A stretch of DNA of 64,000 bases from Gnetum montanum (GCA_015680685.1 MNCI01030164.1:814459-878458); one strand, 5' to 3'. Shown: positions 1 to 12,314, counted from the first letter of the stretch. Translations and numbers: made by a program. Notes: generated by a model not told the origin, from the letters alone.

Positions 1-1310
1 ATGTCAGTCATGATATGGAATGGCTTGGACCAGTTAGGAGCTTGTAGAATAGGTGTTTCTACTAGCTTTTATTTTAAATTTTGGAAAGCTAATTCGCATT
101 CCCTAGTCCACTCAAAAGGTACGTCATTTTTCACTAATTCCACCAATGGTTTGGAAACCTTTGAAAAGTTCTCAATAAATCTCCTATAGTAGCTACTATG
201 TCCAAGGAATGAATAAATATCTTTGATAGTTTCCAATTGACGGTTAATTCCTGAGATCACTTTGATTTTCTCAGGGTCTACCTCTATCCATGTGTATGAG
301 ATTTTGTGCCTTGGCACTACGCTTTCTTGGACCATTAAATGACTTTTCTTCTAGTTGAGCCTTAAATTGGTTTCTACACATCTTTTTAGCACTTGCTCCA
401 ACCGGTCCAAGGCTTGATCAAATTTTGCTCCATAAGTGGAGAAGTCATCCATAAAGACCTCCACGCCATTCCCTATTTGTTGTTGGAATATGCTTAGAAC
501 TAGTCGTTGAAATGTTGCAAGGGCATTGCACAAGCCAAATGACATCTGTTTGTATGCAAACATTCCCTAAGGACTGGTGAACGTAGTCTTGGCTTGGTCT
601 TTTGGGGCTATTTGTATTTGGTTATATCCACTATATCCATCCAGAAAATTGTAATAGCAATGCCCTGCGATGGTATCTAGGACTTGGTCAACAAATGGAA
701 ATGGAAAGTGATCTTTGAATGTTTCTATATTTAGTAGCTTGAAATCTATGCACACCCTCCATTTGTCTCCTTTTTTAGGAACAATAACTAAGGGGCTAAC
801 CCATTTGCTATCAGAAATGGGGTATATGAACCTAGCCTTGAGAAGCTGTTTGATTTCTTCCTTAACTACTTGCTTCAACTTTGGGTTCAATCACCTCTAT
901 GGTTTTCTTTAAGGCTTCATGGAGGGATCAGTGTAAATTTTGTGCTAGCATATCCTAGGATCTATCCCAGTTAATTTAGGATATGACCATTTATTTATCA
1001 CATTCAACAATCTCTCTTTTTATTATGGAGCAAGCTTCACATTAGTAATTATCGATTTTCCATTTTTAAAGAACATGTATTCCATACTAGTGGGCAATGG
1101 TTTCAACTCGAGGGGCTCCTGCTTAAATTTCTCAAGGATTTCCAACTTCCCCCAATTGATATTTTTGAAGTTAAGACTTGGAAGTTGGAAGTGGACTTGC
1201 TCTAATGCATCTATGCTATCAATGTAAGCACAAGTCAAACCCTCAGTTGGTTCCATGCATATGATTGAACTATTTTCTTGATCAGTTATCAACCACTAGG
1301 TGCCTTCCCA
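1..1310 (-). pseudogene. Element 1 pol: reverse transcriptase/RNase H (Athila-like Ty3/gypsy), decayed
   Basis: Read on the minus strand from about 1300 down to 1. A linker segment (1292-1023) leads into RT blocks at 890-567 (YPISDSKWVSPL, RVCIDFKLLN, FLDGYSGYNQI), then 563-351 (FGLCNALATFQR, catalytic EVFMDDFSTYG, CVETNLRLN), then the RT thumb/RNase H connection at 335-69 (FLGHSSYYRRFIENFS). The YPISDS, FLDGYSG and EVFMDDFS signatures are those of the Athila branch of Ty3/gypsy, which copies genomic RNA into DNA. The FMDD active site is intact, but a stop at about 564-566 (CPWG-type motif read as SP*G) and frameshifts between blocks show it is dead. RNase H and integrase would lie beyond the left edge. 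A caulimovirus-type RT is unlikely, because an LTR, a tRNA-Asp PBS and a separate gag-protease lie upstream. Confidence 0.85.
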
Positions 1311-1388
1311 TCATGTGGCTATTGCATACAGGCATATTTGTATGTTGATCACTTGTGCATACTGATTACATGTAGGCAATTATAAACT

Positions 1389-1985
1389 TTACACAAACCA
1401 TGACCTCTGCAGATAATTACACCCTGTGTCACAATATGCGATGCATGGAACTTTCTTCATCTTAATCTTTCCAAATGTATTTTCCTTTGATATCTCTAGG
1501 GAAAGATCATGGATTCCTAAGCATGCATCGATGGTGCTTAGCCAAGCTCTTCCCATTATGATTGGGAAATCCCCCTTATCGTTGTTCACCTGAATCACTA
1601 GGAAGTCAACTAGGTAGAACCATCCACAAATAGTGGTAATAATGTCCTCCACTAGTTCCAATGGGACAGTGATGGATTGGTTGGCCATCTCTAGACAAAT
1701 GTTGATCTTTTTCAATGGAGGTAGGTTCTAGGCCTTGTACATTTCTTGAGAAATCAAGTTGACACTGGAACCTGAATCCAAAAGAGCCTTGCACAGTTCA
1801 TTTCCAGCAATTTGTAAGTATATTAGAGGACTCCCAGGATCAAAGAATTTCCTAGGAAGATGACCAGCTTTGATCCAATCGGTGATGGCATGTGTTAGCA
1901 TGATTGTATGTGTTGAGTGCGGTGGTTGGATTGAAGGAGGCTCTGAAGTTTTGATTGATATTGAGGCATCTAAGGAATCATTCAC
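1389..1985 (-). pseudogene. Element 1 retropepsin-like aspartic protease
   Basis: Minus strand, just upstream of the RT in the usual gag-pro-pol order. The frame 1985-1728 contains the catalytic motif ALLDSGSSVNLIS, with a folding core (PLIYLQIAGNELCKALL) before it. The second half continues in the neighbouring frame 1715-1389 with VPLELVEDIITTICGW and IIMGRAWLSTIDACLGI. The catalytic Asp-Ser-Gly is intact, but one frameshift near 1720 separates the halves. The same two blocks recur in the other three gag-pro copies of this window (8303-8680 minus, 30730-31140 plus, 62940-63240 plus), so this is a family-wide domain that processes Gag and Pol. Confidence 0.75.
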
Positions 1986-2045
1986 TTGTGATTACAAGGG
2001 CTTGGTTGGACTGCTGGTTTTTAAGAAAGGTATTTTCTTCATGTA

Positions 2046-3560
2046 GTTGTTAGAACCAATATTAGGTTGGCAGTGAACAACCCTTGTGGCATTACATTGT
2101 TATAGCTGGCTAGGGAGTTCACCTTGCATCGCAAAAGTAGGTGGTAGTAGAGCTATTGGTGGAAGAGATGTAGCTGAATGAGAAGGATGATATGCTTGCA
2201 GAATATCACCCCTAGAAGAGGGAGTCCCATAATACTCACAAGATTGGTAGTGAGGTTGAGGGCTAATGTGACCAGTAGAGTCACGTGGAGAGACTGGTTG
2301 TTGCACGTAATATCCAAATGGGGTTAGGTTGCCAGTAAGGATACTGTTGCCTTGGTGGTGGAATTCCCCATGATTATGGGTATTACCACTATTGATATTG
2401 CACAATCGGTTATGGTGGAGTTCAATTGGGATAATACATTAAGTGTTGGTGGAACTGCCTTGGGTTACCTTGGGGGTAAGGTAACCTTCGAGGTGTTTGT
2501 TGTTTATTCAATCGTGGGTTGAGTGCATAAACCCTAGACTCCTTTAGATTTTAGATTATAGGGCAACATCTCTTAGGATGATCATATTGACATATCTCGC
2601 ATCCACTATCATTGTTTTTTTCCAAATTCACAACCTCTTCAATGATGACAACTTTGCCCTTACCCTTGCTACACACATGTTTAGCCTCTTTCTTTTTTCT
2701 TTTCTCACTACCTTGCTCTCTAGACTCCTCTATTATTTTAAGAATAGTTTAAAATCTATTTTCTAGGGAATCCCACATTTGGTCTAACTTTTCCGATACT
2801 TCTAATATCAACTTTTGAATAGGCAAAGTTTTCCTATTCACCATCTCTTCGAGTGGTGACTCTTCTTCATCCTCACAAAATCATACTCCCCTATTCCGGA
2901 GGGAAGGATCTCAGTTACATTCTTCAGCACTTTCTCTCTTTTTTAGCTCACCTTCTTCATTAGCAACTTGCTCCAATAGTCTTTGAATTTGAGTCCCCAG
3001 CAATTCATATAGTCTTTCTTGGGCATAAGTCCCAAGGGTTCTTCTTGTTTCACCACCCTCATTTTTACTTAAGACATGTTGAACATCCTAGGACCACTTA
3101 CCCTTCAAAGACTTATCATGTCTCTCCTGTTACAAGTCCCTTTAACATTGTGCCTCTGTAGGATGGTATTCTCTCAAGTCATGGTCTTGCATAATGTATT
3201 CTGCATGTAAGTGCGACATGTCAATTTGTGTGAGAGCACGAAGAAGCATGCTTGGGACTGAACGATCAGGAGGTAACACTATGTTACCTTTTAAGTTTCA
3301 CCAACGTAGTTGTTCATCTTGATGGAGGATAAAGGTGAATTCTAGTATATACTCATCGAGATGAATATATACCACTTGAACTTGTTGAGGGACTAGCAGA
3401 TCAATGTCATGTGTATTACACCATTGATTGTTTCCTATTTCAGACCTAGGCGGTGAGGTGCTTTCGTATGAAGAAGGAGACATACTTGTCTGTTCAGCGT
3501 GTAATGTATTCTTGTTTATTATTTTCTCAACCAATCCTAAGGGTTCGTTCCACCAATGTG
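2046..3560 (-). pseudogene. Element 1 gag, decayed
   Basis: Minus strand. The N-terminal part (3534-3298) has YIHLDEYILEFTFILHQDEQ, a block that recurs near the start of gag in elements 2 and B. Lys/Glu-rich gag follows with many stops. A zinc-knuckle-like segment at about 2600-2530 reads CEICQYDHPKRCC before a stop. A Pro/Gln/Tyr-rich spacer (2405-2100, for example FGYYVQQPVSPRDSTGHIS) leads to the protease. The capsid-like core is too eroded to follow in one frame. The function inferred for the intact family is packaging of element RNA in virus-like particles. Confidence 0.65.
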
Positions 3561-3600
3561 AATGATTTCCTATGTTCTAATTAGCACACAAACAACTAAG

Positions 3601-3618
3601 TCCCCAGCAATGATGCCA
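3601..3618 (-). other. Primer-binding site of element 1 (tRNA-Asp type)
   Basis: The minus strand reads TGGCATCATTGCTGGGGA, one base inside the LTR. This differs by a few transitions from TGGCGCCGTTGCCGGGGA, the complement of the plant tRNA-Asp 3' end used by Athila-type elements. It fixes the element's orientation and the LTR end. Confidence 0.75.
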
Positions 3619-3619
3619 A

Positions 3620-4454
3620 TGATGAGCAGCGAGGTACCCCTATGCTCAAGCATACGAATACGAGTGTTTCACATGCAATCCAGTCGAATTCCAAGGACTA
3701 AGTGCTTATGCATCACGATGGAACAAGGGAGAGTTGGTTAATCATTATCTTTCCAAACTTACTTATATGTCACGGTTGTATGATTAAGTAAGCTTGAGGC
3801 ATATGATTTTTATAGCTTTTATGTTTCTATGTCCTATGCTAATGCGGGAGGAGAGAGAGATAACTAAGTGACTAGCTTAATTTAACTACTCATTAACTAG
3901 ATTCTAACTAGTTCTTATACTAGTATCCATCACAACTTACCGTACACATCTTGAACCAATCCAATGCTGCTTGGATTACCAAATTCTAATCATTACTAGG
4001 TTACCAAGTGTTACAAGCATGCTCGAAGCAATCGTACTATGTGTTTACTTAAGAAGGTGTAGGGTGAGAGAAGACATTAATTAACTAGGAAAGCAATTAA
4101 TAACAGCAATTAACACTAATTAATCTATTCTAGATGCTGCAAGGTTTATCATAAAGTTCATCGTGATTATCGTATACAAGGTATGCTCAGGTACACAATG
4201 CTCAAATAAAGATCCAATCACTCTATGACTTTTAATGTAGCCACATAGAAATAATTTTAACTCTGGGAGGGAGAAAAGGCAAGATATTGGCTAAGGGATT
4301 AACTATCTCATGCCAAACCAAGGGTGCCTACCTCTTATTTATAGGTAAGGAGGCAGGTCCCGATATCGGGTATCCGACATTGAATGGTAGGCTTCGATAT
4401 TGCGAACCTGATATCGCAGATGCGATATCATGACCCCGATATCATGGTTCATCA
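3620..4454 (-). repeat. 5' LTR of element 1
   Basis: About 835 bp. On the minus strand it begins TGATGAACC and ends CTGCTCATCA, directly followed by the PBS. U3 carries five GATATC/AATATC boxes (plus positions about 4358-4447), with a TATAAATAAGAGG promoter box about 4333-4345. The U5 end (GGGGTACCTCG...CTCATCA) matches the U5 ends of LTRs A, B, 2 and E. The other LTR of the element lies outside the window. The boundaries are set by homology to LTR B, whose ends are proven by a target-site duplication. Confidence 0.75.
4333..4447 (-). promoter_or_regulatory. LTR promoter: GATATC boxes plus TATA
   Basis: Read on the minus strand: CATGATATCGGGG, CATGATATCGC, TGCGATATCAGG, CGCAATATCG, then CCGATATCGGG, then TATAAATAAG. 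This is the same arrangement as in LTR B, so the boxes look like a conserved U3 module. Binding protein unknown. Confidence 0.5.
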
Positions 4455-5145
4455 CACTTATTTGACTTTTTCTTCCATTTTTCGTTAGATCTACAAGGAT
4501 ATAATACAACCTTAGTAACATGATAGAACTTACAACAATAATCCAAAAGAGTCCATAAGTCCCCTTAATGTCACACCCTTTTCATTCCCACTTGGTTCTT
4601 CACTTTTCAGTATAGGCATAATGATCACCAATTTATTCTTAGTTTTATGATGGAAAATAATATCATTATGACCATGGTAGGAACCTCCTATTAATGGAAT
4701 GGGTGGATGAATGAAGTGGACCCACTATTTAAATTATCAGTTCCTTTTGACATGATAACATAGAGAAATCTTCACCTTATTGGGCTACATCTTACCTTTA
4801 TTTAATGTGTCTTATTAGTAATCAAAATTATTTACAAAAGGTTTGAAAACAAAGTATGAAAGAAATGAAAAAGATAGTAAGAATTATGAAAAAGTGTAAA
4901 GAATGAAAAATGTTAAAAGAATGGCAAATGTCAAAGAATTAAAAGATATATCAAAGAATGTCAAAATTTTAATAAATGAAAAGTGTCAAAGAATAAGAAA
5001 ACCTTAAAGAATGTGAAAAATGAAAAGAAAAAGAAAAATTCAATAAGGTACCTATGGCTATAAATTTCCTCCCCCATGACTATTACTAAGATCAAGTAAA
5101 CGAAAGGTAGAACAAGTAGAATACTAGTGGTTAGGTTGGATAGAC
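4455..5145 (-). other. 3' non-coding region of element 2, interrupted by element 1
   Basis: No coding potential. On the minus strand it carries GAAAAGGGTGTGAC and an AAGGGGA block (around 4560-4590) that also occurs in the 3' non-coding region of element B at about 31915-31945. I therefore read it as the region between integrase and 3' LTR of element 2, into which element 1 inserted. A purine-rich stretch with repeated AAAGAATG motifs covers about 4850-5040. Confidence 0.5.
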
Positions 5146-5149
5146 TCTT

Positions 5150-6470
5150 TTAAATATTCATAATATGGTTTGACTTGTTGGATATTAACAAGGATAAGAT
5201 TATGTGGACTAGATGGGTGGTGAATATGTAAGGCACCATATGGATAAGTGGCTTGCATGATGTATGGTCCCTTCCAAAGTTTTTGGAATTTAGCTTTCTA
5301 GGGTAAATGACCAAGATTGTAATAAAAACCTTGTCACCTAATTGTATAGTTATAGTCCTTATCTGTGAATCATGCATAAGTTTGGAGTAATACTTATGGA
5401 CTTCATTACCCATGAATGCTACTACCCAATTTTCATCTAAAAGATCCAGGTTCATTAGATGTTCTTTTTGGGCTAAACTTACATTAAGGTCAAGTTCACT
5501 AGCAGTAGCCAAAGTGTGAAGCTCTACCTAGATTGGAAGGGATGGCAACTTGCCATAGACCAACTCGTATGGTGCATATCCTATAGGTAGTTTGAAGGAT
5601 GTCCTATAGATCGATAGAGCCTCATTTAATTTAGTACTTCAATCCCATCTAAACCTACTAACTACCCTAGTGAGTATTCTAGTAATTTTGAGGTTAGTGA
5701 CTTTAGCTTGAATGTTTTCTTGGGGATGATATGGTGCTATGAGTTTGTGGTTAACCCCAAGCCATTGCATGAGTTTCTTAAAGGTAGCACCAGTGAATTC
5801 AATCTCATTATCTAATATAAGAATTCTTGGTACTCCAAATATGTTCACCACATGTTGTTTGAAAAATTTGCAACTATCTTTGCTGTATGATCTTTTACTA
5901 TTGCTACCTCCACCCACTTTGTGTAGTAATCCATAGTCACAATAATATATGCTTTTCTATTTTAAATTAGTTGAATGGGTCTCATAAAATAAATTCCCCA
6001 AATATTAAAAGGCTTTAGTGGCTATATCCAATGTTGTGGTCCTTCATATCTGGCTATAATTCCTCCATCCCTTTGACAATGTTCATATGATTGTGCAAAA
6101 GTATGGCATCTCTAAATAAAGTATGTCAAAAGTAGTCTACCATCAGTTGTTTGAGTGTCATTTTGTGCCCTGCATAGTGGCCACCACATAGGCCTTCATG
6201 GGCATCCTATAAAATTCTCTACTAGTCATGATTAAGTAAACTACATATGACAAGCCCATCCGCACAGATCTTGTATAAGTTGCCATTGATTTCCATGTAC
6301 CTTTTGGCTCTATGAAGGAATTTTTCATGTTGTTTTCTACTCCATTCAAAAAGAAGCTCTTGTGCTATTTCATAAGTTAGGTACTCTATGGTCTATGACT
6401 TCCTTGTTAAATCTACAACTTTTACTATTCTAGTAAATAGATCATCATTGTAAAATTGGTCTGATAAAGG
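5150..6470 (-). pseudogene. Element 2 integrase, decayed
   Basis: Minus strand. An N-terminal zinc-binding-like region reads near 6220-6060 with AHEGLCGGHYAGHK-type residues. The catalytic core is at 5917-5639: ILDNEIEFTGATFKKLMQWLGVNHK, then APYHPQ. The C-terminal part is at 5512-5150 (LGDKVFITILVIYPRKLNSKNFG), the usual QKVLL...GKLKS region of Athila integrases. The second catalytic Asp is present (LDN), but the expected catalytic Glu in the GQAEVSN motif reads Lys (IQAKVTN), and several stops are present. An intact version would insert element cDNA into the chromosome. Confidence 0.75.
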
Positions 6471-7960
6471 TTCCACTCAAGTGTTTGAATCCTTGATAAA
6501 TGATCAGCTACTATTCTTTTATTCCTTTTTTATCAATCATCATGATGTCAAACTCTTGAAGAACCACAAGCAATATTATCACTCTAGGGCTAACTATTGG
6601 TTTGTTCATAAGAAATCAAATACCACTATGATTGGTGTAGACATAGATTTAGTAACGAAGCACATAATGTCTGAATTTTTCAAGCATGTACACCATGGCC
6701 ATCAACTTCTTTTTAGTTGTGATGTAATTTAGTTGTGCTCTGGTGATGCTCCTGCTGGCATAATATATGTAGTATGGTATTTTCTGATCATTGAGTTATC
6801 TCAGTACTACACCAAGTGCATAATTAGAAGCATCAATCATGATATGAAAAGGTCTTGATCAATCCAGGGCTTGGAGGCTTTGTGTCTCTACTAATTTTTG
6901 CTTCAAGGCTTTGATTTCCTTTTCACATGACTTAGTCCACTCAAAGGGTGCATCCTTCTTCATGAGTTTCACAAGCAATGTCACTATCTTTGAAAAATTT
7001 TCAATGAATCTCCTATAGTATCTCATATGGCCTAAAAAGGATCTTACATCTTTCACTATCTTTGGCCATTGAATGATATTTTGGATGACTCTAATTTTTT
7101 AAGGATATACCTTAATGCCCTTCTATGAGATTTTATGTCCCAACACTATGCCTTCCTAGACCATAAGATGGATATTCTGCTAGTTGAGCTTTAGGTTAGT
7201 TTCAATACATCTTTTAAGTACTTGCTCCAATCAATCTAGTGCTTGTTTGAAATCTAGCCCATACGTGAAAAAATCATCCATAAAGACTTCAACACAAATA
7301 CCTATCTACTTCTACAAGATACTTAGAAACAAACTCTAGAAGGTTACTAGTGCATTGCAAAGACAGAAAGGCATCTATTTGTAAGCAAACATTTCCCATG
7401 GACTAGTGAAGATGGTTTTCTCTTAGTCTTTAGGTGCAATGCAGATTTGATTATATTCATTGTACCCATCCAAAAAATTGTAATACTCATGTCCTAAAAT
7501 TGTGTCTAGGACCTGATTAACAAATGGTAGTAGGAAGTGATCCTTAAATGTGGCTAAGTTCAACATTTGAAAGTCAATATAGACGTTCTATTTACCTCCC
7601 TTATTCGGAACTATCACTGAAGGACTAACCATTCATTATCTGCAATGGGATTAATGAATCCTACCTTTAGCAAATTTTCCAATTCTTACTTGACTACCTC
7701 CTTGAGTTTAGAATTGAGCCTTCATTGAGGTTAACATTTTGATTTGATTGCAGGATCAGTATAAATCTAGTGTTGAAAAATTTGTGGATCAATTCCCATG
7801 ATCTCATCATAAGACCATGCAAACACTATAGGCCATTTGTTAAGCACTTCCAGTAGTTTCCTTTTCTATTCTTTATCTAGGTTAGTGTTGATAATCATCA
7901 ACTTCTTCTTGTTCATAAATGCATATTCTAATGTTGTTGGCAGGGCTTTTAATTCTAGTG
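6471..7960 (-). pseudogene. Element 2 reverse transcriptase/RNase H, decayed
   Basis: Minus strand. 7056-6859 holds the RT-RNase H junction (FLGHMRYYRRFIENFSKI, then AFEWTKSCE-type residues). Upstream at about 7560-7200 are eroded RT blocks, including an EVFMDDF-like segment near 7290 and an FLDGYNEYNQI-like segment near 7470. The RNase H body covers about 6840-6480. There is no long open frame: stops and frameshifts are frequent, more than in element 1, which fits element 2 being the older host of element 1. Domain order (gag-pro-RT-RNase H-IN, right to left) is complete. Confidence 0.75.
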
Positions 7961-8770
7961 GTTCTAGTTCCATTATGTCTAGGATCTCAAGGTATCCCTA
8001 GTCTATGTATTCTTCTTGATTGTTTTAAGAGTAGGAGTGTCCTTTCCTTAGTTATTCTAACTTATCTATTTCTACAACATAGATACTGATGATTTTTTCT
8101 TTAGGTTCCATGTACTTGTCAGATTGAGTTTCTTCACTTGTAATCAACCATTGGGTGCACTCTTGGTGGGGTGGCTCCTACATACACATCTTGTTTCGAC
8201 ACATTTATTGCATGCCTTTATCTCTTCTCATTTGATTGCCTAGATTCTTTACATATAATTGCACCCATTATAGCTATATGTGATACATGGAAATCTTCAT
8301 ATTTATATGATTCTAGCCTCATCTTCTTTGAAAATTTTCAAGGAAAATTCATGAATTTCAAGCTTAGCATCCATGGTGCTTAGCCAAGCTCTTCCCATGA
8401 TAATTGGGAATTCTCCCTTGTTTTTCCCCAAATGAATAACTAGAAAATCACCAAGGTATGACCAACCATTGATGGTAGTAATCACACCATTTAATTATCC
8501 AAGTGAAACTATGATTGATTGGTCTACAAGCTCTAAGTGAATGTTACTTTTCTTTAGTATTGGTAGGTTCCAAGCTTGATACATGTCTTAAGATATCAAG
8601 TCCACTCTAGACCCAGAATCTAGTAGAGCTTTGCATGGTTTTTATCCTACTAGTCAGAGGTAAACCAAGGGACTTCCTAGATCAGTTCTCTTATGTGGAA
8701 GAGTTCATGCCTTAATCCAATGAGTTATTATTTGAGTAAGCATAAAAGTTGTGACATTTGATTGTGATGA
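7961..8770 (-). pseudogene. Element 2 aspartic protease, decayed
   Basis: Minus strand. The catalytic stretch reads ALLDSGSRVDLIS around 8635-8590, followed by the second block at 8485-8303 (ITTINGWSYLGDF, IIMGRAWLSTMDAKLEIHEF). DSG is kept. The two blocks match the protease of elements 1, B and C. 8300-7961 is a low-complexity linker before RT. Confidence 0.7.
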
Positions 8771-11300
8771 AGTTGAAAGCTTGCTATGTTAAGAAGGACT
8801 TAATGTAGATGGGGTGGAAGTAGATGTATTTCCCATCCATTGAGTCTTTGTTAGACTTGTTATGAAGAATAGTCATTTCTTGGGTTGAGACTTGTAGGTA
8901 TTTATCTCTTCATGCATATTAACTACCCTCATAGCACTCTTTTGTTGTGTTTGTGATTATAATTCCCCCTACATAATAGAAGGTGGCATTGATGATAGAG
9001 GATTTAGGTGCTTATTAGAATGACTAGCTATTGGTGGATGCACATATAAGTTTGGGTCTATCCTCGGTGGCATTGATCTATGGTATTTTGCTAGATAGCA
9101 CTATAGAGTCTAAACAGGTGCATTACCAACTGATACTAGATGTTGAACGAAATATCCATATGGATCTGGCTACCTATATGGTTATTGTTGGTTATGTGGT
9201 GGCATAGCCCATGATTGAGGCTATTACCACTATTGATAATAGTGCTCTTACAACTATGGAAAAGCTTCACTAGGATAATACATTAGTTGGAGGTTCTACC
9301 AGTAGTTACCTTGAGGATAAGGTAACCATTTCCACATCTATGTTTTAACAAATTTGGAATTGAGTGCATATGCCCTTGTTTCTTGTAGATGTGCCATGAC
9401 TGGGCAACATTCCTTGGGATGTTTGTACTAACACACAATGCAACCTTCCTCATCTATGGTGTTGGAGTCTGAGCACTCAGCCACTAAAGCAACTTTATCT
9501 TTTCATCCAAATTCTTTCTTTATCCTCTAATCTTTGCCTTTTCCAAAGGCTTGCTTAGTTCTTTCCTTCATAATCTTTAATGCAATTGTAAATTTCTCAT
9601 CAATATAATCCTAGAATTTCTCTGCTTTGGTTGCCATGTCACTCATAAATTTTTGGATTGATAGAGTCTTTTTCTAGATAGCCTAGTCCAAGGTTTTCTC
9701 CTCTTGTGTATCATAGACTTGTGCATCTCTCTTTTGGGTTGATGAATCGCTATTGTATTCTTTAGCTAATTTCCTTTTTCTTAGCCCACCTTCTTCCTTT
9801 ACTACCTAGTCAGTTAGTCTTTGAATGCGATGGGTGATCATTTCTAATAACCTACCTTAGACATAAACCCCAAGAGTCTCTCTAGTTTTACTCCGCAACC
9901 CATCTACATTGTGCTTGAGCTATTCCCTTGATGCAAATATGTGGCCTAAGAATCTATGCAACAGTGAATAGTATTTTCCCATTGCCACATCAAGGGGCTC
10001 ATGAGTCCCTTTCTTTCATCACTATATTTGTTTTCTTAAATAAGACACTTGTGAATAAGTTTAATACTAATCATTGAAGAGTTTGAGAATTCTACTCCAA
10101 CATCTAATTGATTCAAATTCCAATGACCTATACCAGCTTTCCACATCACTCACAAGTGTTTTGGGAAATAGCTTTAATTTTTTTCAATCATTTTTGATGT
10201 TTTGTAGGGTTCAAGTATCATGGAAAGCTTGAAGGTGACTTTTTATATCAACGTCATAGCCACCTTCAAATCTTAGCATGTTGTTCATATCTAGCCATTT
10301 GATTCAACTATTCCTCACATGCCTAGTTGGTATGTGGATAGCTTCATGAATGTTTATCATGCTTCAAGTTGCCATGAGGGATCATCATCGTGGTTGGGTT
10401 TGTAAGCTCTATTGTATCAGTGACCCCTTCTGTGCTCATATCCTTCTTGATCCTCTCTTTGATCCCTTTGTCTCCTTTTTTTATATTCTTCATCTTCTGT
10501 ATTAGAGTATCTTAAATATCATTCATGATGGTTATGAGTCTTCCTTTCTTCCCTATCATAGTCCTAGTACTTATGTCATCTTTTGTTAGAGTTCACTGAT
10601 GATCATGATGAGGTAGATGAGGTAGCAAGAGAATGATGCTAGCTTGTTTTCCTTTCATGACTCTTATATGCTTATTTGTAGGATTTCGTAAGAACCCTTG
10701 GCCTTGAGTCCTACTTATACCTTGAGTCAGTAGCCTCCCCCTTAGGTGTCTCTACTAGAGTGAAATAAAGTTGGGCTTTGACAAGTTCCTCAAGTCTAAT
10801 GATAGGTATTTTTGAAGGCTCCTCATGGTTTTGGTGGAGTTTGTTTGAAATAAATAAATCAACATCAAGTTCTTCCAAGACAACAGAAGTGTTGAACTAC
10901 TTCCCTTTGTTGTGTACATGTTTGATCTCCATGGCAGCATCTCTCCTCATCTACTTCTTTGTGGGTTCATAGGGTCTTGTCATGTGGTGAGTCACATGAT
11001 ACCCTTCTTGGATCTAGTCCAAATGCATTCCCCTTAAGGTAGTTTGAAGCATGTTAAGTGCTACAGGTTCTGGAGGTAGGACTATGTTGCCTTGCATGTC
11101 CCTCCACCTCATTTGATTATCCTGATAAAAGATGAAACTAAAGTCTAGATGATAAGAATCAATGTGAGCATAAGTGATTCTTGTTTGCATTGGCATCCCC
11201 CATTCTTATGTATCAATGATTCTGCAATTGCTTCTTCTTAGCTCCTTGGTAGGTGGTGATGTATCTTAGTTTGAGACCATGTTTGTCACATAAGACGTTG
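8771..11300 (-). pseudogene. Element 2 gag, decayed
   Basis: Minus strand. The start region (11196-11014) reads ITYAHIDSYHLDFSFIFYQD, then MRWRDMQGNIVLPPEP, the same N-terminal block as in the other copies. A cysteine segment at about 9450-9380 reads CIVC, then YKHPKECCP and MAHLQE, the zinc-knuckle-like motif of this family. The His/Arg/Ser-rich middle (10700-10400) matches the equivalent region of B. Stops are frequent throughout. Confidence 0.65.
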
Positions 11301-11408
11301 GTTAAGTGTGCGTAACTTGTTTGGAGTTATTAAAAATTAAGATTTTTACTTTGGGTTTCTGATACAATGAACTTTGGAAAAATCAATTACTAAGCATACA
11401 TTGACTTC

Positions 11409-11426
11409 TCCCCAGCAATGACACCA
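11409..11426 (-). other. Primer-binding site of element 2 (tRNA-Asp type)
   Basis: The minus strand reads TGGTGTCATTGCTGGGGA, one base from the LTR end. It is the same site as in elements 1, A and B with transition-type changes. Confidence 0.7.
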
Positions 11427-11427
11427 A

Positions 11428-12314
11428 TGATGAGTGGTGGAGTAATCCAACACCCAACCATATGAGATACAAGTGTTCACACATAGCCTGGTTGAATTCC
11501 ATAGACAAGGAAATGTGATTATGCAAGTAATTGGTTTAAGTTTGTGATCATTGTCTTCCCATGTAAGTTAGTAAAAATCAATGTGTATGGTTTAACTCAT
11601 GATGAGGAGTATGATAATTGATGTTGCATAGGCTATTTTACTCTTAGTGAACATAAGGTAAATAGAAAGTGGTTCTTAAATCTAAGTAGATAGTAAAAAA
11701 TCTAATTTATCCTAGGCTATGGACATCTATTTCTAATTCTCCACACACATCTTGGACTTATGTAATCATTACTAGGATTACCAAGTATTTTGCTACTGGG
11801 TGAACTAAGCGATAATACCACTAGATTATCAAATGATCACACTTAACACTTGGAATCAGTCATATACATGCATCTTAACAACAGTAACAATAAAGTACAT
11901 TGGAAAGTAAATCAGTAACTAGGAAAATAGTAAACATTATACTAAGTCAAAACAATAAACATTAATCTAAATAAATAGTAAAGAAATCTAAGTAATGATA
12001 CAATGATGCAGAGTAATCTTGATCTTTATTTCTAGTCATGAAATGTGTCCAAGTACATTCCACTTGAATAAAGACTTTGTTAAATCACTTAACATCATGT
12101 TGCGCACATACACTACTAAGTGCTATGTACTAAAATCAAGAAAACAAACTAATAGAATTTTGCTAAGGTTGTAACAAAACTATTGTTTGGACCATGTGCC
12201 TAAATGTCATATTTATAGGTCTACTTGTGTCTACGATATTGAATATCCAACATCATAGCTTGTGCCCTAATATTGGGGATCCAATATTGTAGCCATGTAA
12301 AAATTGATTTATCA
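11428..12314 (-). repeat. 5' LTR of element 2
   Basis: About 887 bp. On the minus strand it runs from TGATAAATC to CCACTCATCA, with the PBS following. A TATA box is near 12205-12218. In U3 the GATATC boxes of its relatives are largely AATATT or AATATC (plus 12228-12295), as expected after CpG decay of CGATATCG. The right boundary falls exactly where a copia-associated repeat shared with 58.7 kb begins, so the element inserted into that repeat. Confidence 0.7.

Noticed and set aside
1-1310. Endogenous pararetrovirus RT
   Set aside because: LTR, tRNA-Asp PBS, separate gag/protease and Athila-type RT signatures indicate a Ty3/gypsy retrotransposon.
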